Assembly: GCA_030685025.1 (NCBI GenBank)
Contig: JAUXWC010000218.1
Coordinates: 1-38,993 of the forward strand
DNA: 38,993 nucleotides
Reading direction: 5' to 3'
Source of the DNA: Rhodoferax sp.
GTDB taxonomy: Bacteria; Pseudomonadota; Gammaproteobacteria; Burkholderiales; Burkholderiaceae_C
In this document: one piece after another, positions 8,475 through 15,397 of the stretch
Layout: the number at the start of each line of letters is the position of its first letter
How positions within the stretch are numbered: the stretch's first letter is position 1
Notes under the pieces: generated by a model
Databases searched by the model: none
Seen by the model: the letters and a program-made list of their open reading frames with translations, nothing else
What the model was told of the DNA's origin: nothing
Made by a program: the position numbers and the translations under genes

Positions 8475-9731
8475 CTATTTGTAGCTGCGGGCGTCCTCGA
8501 TCACCTTGCCATCGTTGGGCAAGCTGCCCGGCAGCACCAGTTCGACGTTGCCACGCAGCTTGGTCACATCCCGAATCGCCTCGCCCACCTTGGCGGCCAG
8601 ACCATCGGGTCCGCTGCAAGCGGTTTCCACCTTGAGCGTCATGGCGTCGTTGGCCATCTCACCGGTGACGACCAGGCGCGCCTTGGCAATCTCGGGAAAG
8701 CGCTTGACGATGTCATTGACCTGGCCGGGGTGGACAAACATGCCGCGAATCTTGGTGGTCTGGTCGGCCCGCCCCATCCAGCCTTTGATACGCATGTTGG
8801 TGCGCCCGGTCGGGCAGGGGCCGGGCAGCACCGCTGACAGGTCGCCGGTGCCAAACCGGATCAGGGGATAGACCGGATTGAGGCTGGTGACCACCACTTC
8901 GCCCACCTCTCCCTCTGCGACCGGGTCTGCGGTGCCGGGACGCACGATCTCGACAATCACGCCTTCGTCGATCACCAGGCCCTCACGTGCCGTCGTTTCA
9001 TAGGCGATAGAGCCCAGATCCGCCGTTGCATAGCACTGGTAAGCGGCAATGCCGTGCTGGGCAAACCAATCCCGCAGGCTGGGGGGAAACGCCTCGCCGC
9101 CAAACATGGCCTTTTTTAGACTGGGCAGGCCCACGCCCATGGCCTGCGCCTTCTCCACGATGATGCGCAGGAAGCTGGGCGTGCCAATGTAACCCGCCGG
9201 TTGCAGTTCCGCGATCGCCTGCACTTGCTGCTGGGTCTGGCCCGTGCCGCCGGCAAATACGGTGCAGCCCAGCGCGTGGGCGCCGGTTTCCATCATCGAG
9301 CCGGCCGGCACAAAGTGGTAGCTAAAGCTGTTATGGATCAAATCGCCGGCGCGAAATCCGGCCGCGAAAATCGCGCGCGCCATGCGCCAGTAGTCGCGCG
9401 CCGTCCCCTCGGGCTCATAGATCGGCCCCGGACTGGAGAACAGGCGCGGCATCGCCGCGCCATAGGCCAGCGCGCTGAAGCCCCCAAACACATTGCCACC
9501 GGCCGCCCGCTCGGCCTGCTGGCGTGCCAGCAGTTGATGCTTGCGGGTTACCGGCAGATTGGTCAGGGCCGCGCGGGAACACACGCTGTCCGGATCCACC
9601 ACACCGAGGATTTCGGCAAATGCTGCGCAGGCCCGTTGGGCATGGCGCACCTGGCCGGGCAGCACCGCCATGTGCGCGGCATCGCGCGCCTCGGGGGTGC
9701 GCGTTTCGAGGGCATCGAAGTAGTCGGTCAT
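8475..9731 (-). CDS. Phenylacetate-CoA ligase (PaaK)-like AMP-dependent synthetase
   Basis: This 418-aa adenylate-forming enzyme belongs to the PaaK group. It contains NSFSYHFVPAGSMMETGAHA and GGTGQTQQQVQAI, which align with the PaaK core. Later come YIGTPSFLRIIVEKA, MFGGEAFPPSLRDWF, CYATADLGSIAYET, PLIRFGTGDLSAV and GRADQTTKIRGMFVHPGQVN. It would form an acyl-CoA from an aromatic or other carboxylic acid, ATP and CoA. The ATG at 9731 has AGGA 7 nt upstream, and the livF stop is 19 nt before it, so the two are co-transcribed. This arrangement (Liv-type ABC genes with a PaaK-like ligase at one end and a larger synthetase at the other) recurs in Burkholderiales. The substrate is unknown. Confidence 0.87.
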   Translation of the reverse strand: MTDYFDALETRTPEARDAAHMAVLPGQVRHAQRACAAFAEILGVVDPDSVCSRAALTNLPVTRKHQLLARQQAERAAGGNVFGGFSALAYGAAMPRLFSSPGPIYEPEGTARDYWRMARAIFAAGFRAGDLIHNSFSYHFVPAGSMMETGAHALGCTVFAGGTGQTQQQVQAIAELQPAGYIGTPSFLRIIVEKAQAMGVGLPSLKKAMFGGEAFPPSLRDWFAQHGIAAYQCYATADLGSIAYETTAREGLVIDEGVIVEIVRPGTADPVAEGEVGEVVVTSLNPVYPLIRFGTGDLSAVLPGPCPTGRTNMRIKGWMGRADQTTKIRGMFVHPGQVNDIVKRFPEIAKARLVVTGEMANDAMTLKVETACSGPDGLAAKVGEAIRDVTKLRGNVELVLPGSLPNDGKVIEDARSYK

Positions 9732-9750
9732 AAATGGTCCTGCGAGACGC

Positions 9751-10563
9751 TCACGCCAGCCACCGCTTGCGCCGCTTGTAGCTCTTGACATCCTTGAAGC
9801 TCTTGCGTTCTCCGCCGCCCACGCCCAGGTAGAACTCCTTGACGTCCTCGTTGTTGGCCAGTTCGCTGGCCACGCCGTCCATCACCACCCGACCCGATTC
9901 CATGATGTAGCCGTAGTCGGAGTACTTCAGGGCCATGTTGGTGTTTTGCTCGGCCAGCAAGAACGTCACCTTCTCCTTCTGGTTGAGGTCTTTGACGATC
10001 TCGAACACCTCTTGCACGATTTGCGGTGCCAGGCCCATGGAGGGCTCGTCGAGCAGCACCATGCTGGGGTTGGCCATCAGGGCGCGGCCGATGGCGCACA
10101 TCTGCTGCTCGCCGCCCGAGGTGTAGGCCGCCTGGCTGGTACGCCGGGTCTTCAGGCGCGGGAAATAGGTGTAGACCTTCTCCAGATTGCGTGCAATCTC
10201 GCCCTTGTCCTTGCGGGTGTAGCCGCCCGTGAGCAGGTTTTCCTCGATCGTCAGGTGCGCAAAGCAATGCCGACCTTCCATCACCTGCACCACGCCGCGT
10301 TGCACCAGGTCGGCCGGCGAGAGGTTTTCGATGCGCTCGCCGCGCAACTCGATCGACCCTTTGGTGACCTCTCCGCGCTCGCCGCGCAACAGGTTGGAGA
10401 CGGCCCGCAAGGTGGTGGTCTTGCCGGCCCCGTTGCCGCCCAGAATGGCCACGATCTTCCCCTCGGGCACGTTGAGCGAGACGCCCTTGAGCACCAGGAT
10501 CACGTGGTTGTAGATCACCTCGATGCCGTTGACGTTGAGAACAATATTTTTCGCATCACTCAT
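9751..10563 (-). CDS. livF: Branched-chain-amino-acid-type ABC transporter ATPase, LivF type
   Basis: This 270-aa ATPase has Walker A GGNGAGKTT near residue 43, the Q-loop region VQVMEGRHCFAHLTIEENL, signature SGGEQQMCAIGRAL, Walker B MVLLDEPSMGLAP and the H-loop-position segment LLAEQNTN. Here the switch position reads EQN rather than a histidine, which is usual in LivF. A lysine/arginine-rich tail ends in KSYKRRKRWLA. The start is the ATG at 10563; an upstream TTG in frame is less likely. It energises import together with LivG. In aromatic-linked operons such transporters often carry aromatic acids rather than amino acids, so the symbol is family-level. Two hairpins in the 232-nt gap to livK could lower or stabilise its expression. 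Confidence 0.92.
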   Translation of the reverse strand: MSDAKNIVLNVNGIEVIYNHVILVLKGVSLNVPEGKIVAILGGNGAGKTTTLRAVSNLLRGERGEVTKGSIELRGERIENLSPADLVQRGVVQVMEGRHCFAHLTIEENLLTGGYTRKDKGEIARNLEKVYTYFPRLKTRRTSQAAYTSGGEQQMCAIGRALMANPSMVLLDEPSMGLAPQIVQEVFEIVKDLNQKEKVTFLLAEQNTNMALKYSDYGYIMESGRVVMDGVASELANNEDVKEFYLGVGGGERKSFKDVKSYKRRKRWLA

Positions 10564-10584
10564 GGTGTTAGTTCCATTCAAACC

Positions 10585-10637
10585 AAATGCAAGGCCCGCC
10601 AGGTGGCCCTTGCATTTGGCGGCTCCGAAGAGCCGCC
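10585..10637 (-). other. Two tandem stem-loops between livK and livF
   Basis: The first (10585-10617) has 10-bp arms AAATGCAAGG/CCTTGCATTT. The second (10618-10637) has 8-bp arms GGCGGCTC/GAGCCGCC which in the operon mRNA close on a UUCG tetraloop, a very stable fold. No U-run follows, so processing, mRNA stabilisation or partial attenuation is likelier than full termination. Confidence 0.6.
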
Positions 10638-10675
10638 ATCCCGTGGCAAGCGCAAGCGATCCACCCCTTCAGAAA

Positions 10676-10729
10676 CACCGCGGGACCGGCTTTGCCGGGC
10701 CGTTGGTGTTGCCCCTCTGCAAGGGGGGA
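10676..10729 (-). repeat. Intergenic GC-rich repeat family 3, copy 1
   Basis: On the minus strand this reads CCCCCTTGCAGAGGGG, then CAACACCAACGGCCCGGC, then AAAGCCGGTCCCGCGG. It contains a C-run/G-run hairpin followed by a GGCCCGGC..GCCGG hairpin. The same arrangement occurs at 14381-14470 in the opposite orientation. I recall elements of this form in Comamonadaceae gaps. It lies between livK and livF. Confidence 0.55.
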
Positions 10730-10795
10730 TCGGCGACTTGCGTCCTCGCCGTTGCAAGCCGATGCCGGGGCCGTGAGCGGGCAACGGAGGTGCTT

Positions 10796-12112
10796 TCAAG
10801 ACTGGCAGTCAGCCCCCAAGCGCCGTGTGAGCTTTTTCTCGGCTGCGTACTTGTCTGCCGAGTTCTTGACCAGTGGCTTGATCACTTGCTCGTCCGCCTG
10901 GAGCCAATCGGAGCTCCAGACGAACTTGGCTCCGTCCCAGGTGTGAACACGCGTCCAGGCCGAGCCCATGTGATCAAAGCAGCTAGTGGAGACCGGGCGC
11001 ATGACACCCTTGAAGCCCAGGGCGTCAAGCTTGGCCTGCGTCAGGTTCAGGTTCTCATAACCCCAGCGCGCCTGCTCGCCGGTCACAACCTTGCCTTTGG
11101 CAAAGCGCTCCTGCGCGGCACGCACACCTTCAGTGGCCAGCATGGCACCGATCACACCGCGCATGTAGAGCACCTGGCCGACTTCTTCCTTGGGTCCGGT
11201 GCCCTGGCCTTTAGCGTGGACTTTCTCCAGGATCTCCTTCACCACGGCAGACTGTGGTTCGGCACCGTGTTGCATCATCACGGCGCTGTAGCCCTTGGCC
11301 CCCTGACCCACATCCTTCAGATCCGGCTCGGCGCCTGACCACCAGGTGCCGAACATTTTTTCACGCGGGTAACCCACCGCCTGCGCTTCCTTGATGGCCG
11401 TCGCCGTCATCACGCCCCAGGTCTGCAGGATCACGTAATCGGGTTGCTGCTGGCGTACCTGCAGCCAGGTCGCTTTTTGCTCCACGCCGGGGGCGGCAAT
11501 CGGCAGCAGTTGCAGCGTGAAGCCGTACTGGGCGGCACGCTCCTGCAGAATGGGCAGCAATTCCTTGCCAAACGGGCTGTCGTGGTAACCGACGCCAATT
11601 TTCTTGCCCTTGAGTTTGTCCATGCCGCCGGCCTGCTTGCCAATGTGCATGAGCACCGTATCGCCAGCCACCCAGTAGTGGCCGATCAGCGGGAAGTTCC
11701 ATTTGAAAACGCCTCCATCGGCCGAATCACTGCGGCCATAACCCGACGTGATCATCGGGATTTTGTCGTTCGGGACTTTCTCGGTCAGCGCGAAGGTAAT
11801 GCCGGTGGACAGGGGCTGGAACACGGTAGCGCCACCGTGCTTGCCCTTGAGGCGCTCATAACACTCGACACCCCGGTCGGTGGCGTAGCCGGTCTCGCAC
11901 TCCTCGACCAGGGTCTTGACACCGTTGATGCCGCCGCGTGCGTTGACCAACTTCATATAGTCGTTGTGCCCATTGGCCCAGGGCGTGGCGTTGGGCGCGA
12001 CCGGGCCGGTGCGCCCGGACAGGACCGGGAAGAACTGCTCTTTGGCCTGCGCGAAGGCCCCAGCCCCGACGGTGGCCAGCAGACTGGCCAAGACGACGTT
12101 TCGAACTTTCAT
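10796..12112 (-). CDS. livK: ABC transporter periplasmic substrate-binding protein, LivK-like
   Basis: This 438-aa protein starts with a cleavable signal peptide (MKVRNVVLASLLATVGAGAFAQA); no lipobox cysteine is present. The body is a type I periplasmic binding fold of the Leu/Ile/Val-like group: KLVNARGGINGVKTLVEE, PMITSGYGRSDSADGG, KGKKIGVGYHDSPFGKELLP and GYSAVMMQHGAEPQ. An AGGAGA ribosome site lies 6 nt before the ATG. At 438 aa it is longer than classical LivK (about 370), matching the subgroup found with CoA ligases in Burkholderiales. The substrate is unknown; context suggests an aromatic or other organic acid. The symbol is family-level. Confidence 0.9.
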   Translation of the reverse strand: MKVRNVVLASLLATVGAGAFAQAKEQFFPVLSGRTGPVAPNATPWANGHNDYMKLVNARGGINGVKTLVEECETGYATDRGVECYERLKGKHGGATVFQPLSTGITFALTEKVPNDKIPMITSGYGRSDSADGGVFKWNFPLIGHYWVAGDTVLMHIGKQAGGMDKLKGKKIGVGYHDSPFGKELLPILQERAAQYGFTLQLLPIAAPGVEQKATWLQVRQQQPDYVILQTWGVMTATAIKEAQAVGYPREKMFGTWWSGAEPDLKDVGQGAKGYSAVMMQHGAEPQSAVVKEILEKVHAKGQGTGPKEEVGQVLYMRGVIGAMLATEGVRAAQERFAKGKVVTGEQARWGYENLNLTQAKLDALGFKGVMRPVSTSCFDHMGSAWTRVHTWDGAKFVWSSDWLQADEQVIKPLVKNSADKYAAEKKLTRRLGADCQS

Positions 12113-12233
12113 GAATGTCTCCTAAAGTAGCGGCACTTCAATGCCTGTGGTTAACGAACAAAAACAAAGTTTCAGTCAAGACTGGCTTGCACACAAGTCA
12201 TGGCGCGGCCAAGAACACGATCAACAAACCGAC

Positions 12234-13310
12234 TCAATGCGGGAACGGCCACAAGCGCATCTTTTGCTTGCCTATGCTCCACAGCTTGGCCAGGCCGTGC
12301 GGCTCAACAATCAGGAACCAGATGATCAGCGCCCCAAAAAGCATGACTTCGGCGTGCGCAACCAGTGCGGTTGAAATTTCAACACCGAACAGACCGCCCA
12401 CGGCCGGCAGAAACTGATTCAGGAAAATCGGCAACACCACGATGAAAGCGGCACCAAAGAAGCTGCCCATGATCGAGCCCATGCCACCGATGATCACCAT
12501 GAACAGCAACTGAAAGGAGCGGTCCACCGAAAAGGCGGCGGGCTCCCAGGAACCCAGGTGCACGAAGCCCCAAAGCCCCCCGGCCACGCCCACGATGAAG
12601 GAGCTGACGGCAAACGCGCTGAGCTTGGCATACATGGGGCGAATGCCGATCACGGCGGCGGCGACGTCCATGTCGCGGATCGCCATCCACTCCCGGCCAA
12701 TGGCACCGCGCACCAGATTTTTCGCGAGCAGCCCAAACACCATCAGGAAACCCAGACAGAACAGGTACCTGCTGACCGGCGAATCGATCGACCAGCCCAG
12801 CAAGCTGAGATTGGACACCGCCACCGAGCCGGAGGAACTGTTGTTGGTAAACCAGCCGATGCGCAGAAAGGCCCAATCGCAGAAGAACTGAGCCGCCAGC
12901 GTGGCGACCGCCAGGTACAAGCCTTTGACGCGCAGACTCGGGATGCCAAAGAACAGGCCCACCAAGGTGGCGAAAAAACCGCCCGCCAGCAGGGCCACGA
13001 TCAGCGGCATGCCGTCGATGCGCACATAGGTGTTGTAGGCGGCGTAAGCGCCAACCGCCATGAAGGCGCCGGAGCCCAGGGAGATCTGACCGCAGTAACC
13101 CACCAGGATATTGACGCCCAGCGCCGCCAGCGAGAGGATCAGGAAGGGGATAAAAATGGCGCGCAGCAAGTACTCGTCGGCCATCAAAGGCACGCCGATG
13201 ACGGCGACCGCCAGCAGGACCAGCACACCCCAACGGTCCTGGGCAATCGGAAAGATCTGGCTGTCGGCCCGGTACGTGGTCTTGAACTGGCCGTTTTCTC
13301 TGTAAAACAT
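12234..13310 (-). CDS. livM: Branched-chain-amino-acid-type ABC permease, LivM type
   Basis: This 358-aa polytopic inner-membrane protein has about nine hydrophobic segments after a polar N-terminal stretch (ENGQFKTTYRADSQIFPIAQ). The family core is clear: GVNILVGYCGQISLGSGAFMAVGAYA (given here in two parts: GVNILVGYCGQ and ISLGSGAFMAVGAYA), FFGIPSLRVKGLYLAVATLA, GREWMAIRDMDVAAAVIGI and the loop contacting the ATPases, followed by VIIGGMGSIMGSFFGAAF. It forms the translocation channel with LivH. It precedes livH-type neighbours in the usual order and is separated from livK by 121 nt and from livH by a gap with two stem-loops. The start ATG at 13310 has only a weak purine stretch upstream. Confidence 0.93.
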   Translation of the reverse strand: MFYRENGQFKTTYRADSQIFPIAQDRWGVLVLLAVAVIGVPLMADEYLLRAIFIPFLILSLAALGVNILVGYCGQISLGSGAFMAVGAYAAYNTYVRIDGMPLIVALLAGGFFATLVGLFFGIPSLRVKGLYLAVATLAAQFFCDWAFLRIGWFTNNSSSGSVAVSNLSLLGWSIDSPVSRYLFCLGFLMVFGLLAKNLVRGAIGREWMAIRDMDVAAAVIGIRPMYAKLSAFAVSSFIVGVAGGLWGFVHLGSWEPAAFSVDRSFQLLFMVIIGGMGSIMGSFFGAAFIVVLPIFLNQFLPAVGGLFGVEISTALVAHAEVMLFGALIIWFLIVEPHGLAKLWSIGKQKMRLWPFPH

Positions 13311-13352
13311 AGGTGAGTCTCGATGATCTTCTAGCTACAACACGCTGCGCCT

Positions 13353-13412
13353 AACTTTGCCAAGCAAAGTTGGTTTTCCCTGAAAGACCATGCTTCGCTG
13401 CTTGCAGCGAAG
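13353..13412 (-). other. Two tandem stem-loops between livH and livM
   Basis: The first (13353-13371) has arms AACTTTGC/GCAAAGTT around a 3-nt loop. The second (13393-13412) has 9-bp arms CTTCGCTGC/GCAGCGAAG around TT. Both are perfect. Neither is followed by a U-run on the operon strand, so they look like mRNA-structure elements rather than terminators. Confidence 0.55.
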
Positions 13413-13439
13413 AACCCGCCAGCGGATTGATCGGGTATT

Positions 13440-14369
13440 TCATACACGATCGATAATCTTTTCTCCGAACAAGCCCTGCGGACGGAACATCAGAAAGGCC
13501 AGCGCCAGCACGTAGGCAAACCAGATTTCGATACCGCCACCGACATAGGGCCCCAGGAATACTTCGGACAACTTCTCGCCGACGCCGATGATGAGGCCGC
13601 CAATAATGGCGCCCGGCACCGAGGTCAAGCCACCCAAAATCACCACCGGCAAGGCGCGCAGGGCCACCGTGGTGAGTGAGAACTGCACCCCCAGCTTGCT
13701 GCCCCAGATCATGCCGGCCACCAGTGCCACCACGCCCGCTACGCACCAGACGATGACCCAGATGCGGTTAAGCGGAATGCCGATGCTCTGCGCCGCCTGA
13801 TGGTCATCCGCCACCGCCCGCAGCGCGCGACCGGTTGTTGTTTTCTGGAAGAACACACTCAGCAGGATCACCAGCACCGCGGCAATGAGCGCGGCATACA
13901 GGTCTTCCTTGTTGATCAGCAGCCCGCCTGGAAACAAGCCGCCAAACGCGAAGATGGGTTCCTTGGGCATGCCGATGTCAATCTTGTAGATGGCACTGCC
14001 AAAAATGGTCTGCCCCATGCCATCCAGAAAGTAGCCGATGCCCAAGGTGGCCATCAGCAAAGTGGTGCCCTCCTGGTTGACCAGATGGCGCAGCACCAGG
14101 CGCTCAATCAGCCAGGCCACCACGAACATGAGAGCGCCGGCCGCGATGAACGCCAGCACATTGGCGGCGATGGGGTTGCTGATGCCCGTCAGTCCCGGAA
14201 TCCACTCGGCAAAACGCGCCATCGCCAGCGCGGCAAACAGCACCATGGCGCCCTGCGAGAAATTGAACACGCCCGAGGCCTTGTAGATCAATACAAAGCC
14301 CAGCGCCACCAGCGAATACAGCATGCCGGCCATCAGGCCGCCCAGCAGGGTTTCAAGAAAAAATGCCAT
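13440..14369 (-). CDS. livH: Branched-chain-amino-acid-type ABC permease, LivH type
   Basis: This 309-aa integral membrane permease has about eight hydrophobic segments. The N-terminus, ETLLGGLMAGMLYSLVALGF then VLIYKASGVFNFSQGAMV, is diagnostic for LivH. The coupling segment GRALRAVADDHQAAQSIGI and the C-terminal SVPGAIIGGLIIGVGEKL and RPQGLFGEKIIDRV complete the family pattern. It pairs with LivM in the inner membrane. The G-rich stretch just upstream of its ATG (GGGGGGAG, spaced about 10 nt) comes from the edge of the repeat at 14381-14470, so that repeat may provide its ribosome site. Confidence 0.93.
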   Translation of the reverse strand: MAFFLETLLGGLMAGMLYSLVALGFVLIYKASGVFNFSQGAMVLFAALAMARFAEWIPGLTGISNPIAANVLAFIAAGALMFVVAWLIERLVLRHLVNQEGTTLLMATLGIGYFLDGMGQTIFGSAIYKIDIGMPKEPIFAFGGLFPGGLLINKEDLYAALIAAVLVILLSVFFQKTTTGRALRAVADDHQAAQSIGIPLNRIWVIVWCVAGVVALVAGMIWGSKLGVQFSLTTVALRALPVVILGGLTSVPGAIIGGLIIGVGEKLSEVFLGPYVGGGIEIWFAYVLALAFLMFRPQGLFGEKIIDRV

Positions 14370-14380
14370 GGCTATTGGCT

Positions 14381-14470
14381 CCCCCCCGTTGCGGACTCGC
14401 TGCGCGTAGCCGCCTCCCCCCTACAGGGGGCGATGCCAGTGGCCCGGCTGAGCCGGTTCCACGGCATCCT
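14381..14470 (+). repeat. Intergenic GC-rich repeat family 3, copy 2
   Basis: The element starts with a C-run (14381-14387). A hairpin CCCCCTACAGGGGG follows near 14416-14430, then GCCAGTGGCCCGGCTGAGCCGG and TTCCACGGCATCC (written here as two pieces). It matches the layout of the copy at 10676-10729 in opposite orientation. It lies in the 169-nt gap between livG and livH. Confidence 0.55.
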
Positions 14471-14538
14471 GGCAGAACTCCCCCGCTGCCGTTCGACGGC
14501 TATGGCTGATCTTGGGTGTTTCATGGTTTGTGCTTCCA

Positions 14539-15324
14539 TCAGTGGCTGGTGCCGAGGTAGGCGCTGATCACTTCTTCGTTGTTACGTACTTCATCGGGTG
14601 TGCCGTCGCCGATCTTCTTGCCGTAGTCCAGCACCACGACCCGGTCCGAGATGTCCATCACCACACTCATGTCATGTTCGATCAGCACCACGGTGGTGCC
14701 GAACTCCTCGTTGACGTCGAGCACGAAGCGGCACATGTCCTGCTTCTCTTCCACGTTCATGCCGGCCATGGGTTCGTCCAGCAGCAGCACCTGCGGCTCC
14801 ATGGCCAGGGCGCGGCCCAGGTCAACGCGTTTTTGCAGCCCGTAGGGCAATTGGCCAACCGGAGTCTTGCGAAACGCCTGGATCTCCAGGAAGTCGATGA
14901 TGTGTTCCACTTTTTCGCGGTGCATTTCCTCTTCGCGCTGGGCCGGGCCAATGCGCAGCGCCTGCCAGAACAGATTGCTTTTGATCTTGAGGTTGCGCCC
15001 GGTCATGATGTTGTCGATCACGCTCATGCCCTTGAACAGCGCCAGGTTCTGGAAGGTGCGCCCGATTCCCATCACGGCCACCTGGTGGCTGTCCATGTGG
15101 CTGAAGGTTTGCCCGCGAAAGGTAATCGAGCCTTTTTGCGGCGTGTAGACGCCGTTGATGCAGTTGAGCATGGAGCTCTTGCCGGCACCGTTGGGACCGA
15201 TGATGGCGCGCACCTCGTGTTCGCGCACGTCGAAGGAGATGTCGGCCAGGGCCTTGACGCCGCCGAAACTCAGCGAGATGTTCTTGACGTCCAGGATGAC
15301 GTCGCCGATTAGTTTTGTCGCCAT
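14539..15324 (-). CDS. livG: Branched-chain-amino-acid-type ABC transporter ATPase, LivG type
   Basis: This 261-aa ATPase has Walker A GPNGAGKSS near residue 42, Q-loop GIGRTFQNLALFKGMSV, the signature region PYGLQKRVDLGRALA, Walker B VLLLDEPMAGM and switch histidine VVLIEHDMSVVM. The signature reads LPYGLQKRVD rather than LSYGQQRR, an ordinary LivG variant. The start is taken at the ATG at 15324; the frame can be read three codons further to a TTG at 15333. The ORF ends with AYLGTSH. It works with LivF on the LivHM channel. The gap upstream to the acyl-CoA synthetase holds a degenerate family-1 repeat. Confidence 0.92.
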   Translation of the reverse strand: MATKLIGDVILDVKNISLSFGGVKALADISFDVREHEVRAIIGPNGAGKSSMLNCINGVYTPQKGSITFRGQTFSHMDSHQVAVMGIGRTFQNLALFKGMSVIDNIMTGRNLKIKSNLFWQALRIGPAQREEEMHREKVEHIIDFLEIQAFRKTPVGQLPYGLQKRVDLGRALAMEPQVLLLDEPMAGMNVEEKQDMCRFVLDVNEEFGTTVVLIEHDMSVVMDISDRVVVLDYGKKIGDGTPDEVRNNEEVISAYLGTSH

Positions 15325-15338
15325 GATGTTCAAAAATG

Positions 15339-15389
15339 TTTGTGGGAAAGACCGTAGTTACACGAAGTGAACCAACTCTGTCCCCAACT
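15339..15389 (-). repeat. Palindromic repeat family 1, degenerate copy B
   Basis: The outer parts match copy A (TTTGTGGGAAAGACC at the left; TCTGTCCCCAACT at the right), but the centre is longer by about 17 nt and one arm has GGAAAGA instead of GGACAGA, so the palindrome is broken. It occupies the gap between the acyl-CoA synthetase stop and the livG start. Confidence 0.6.
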
Positions 15390-15397
15390 GATTAGCA

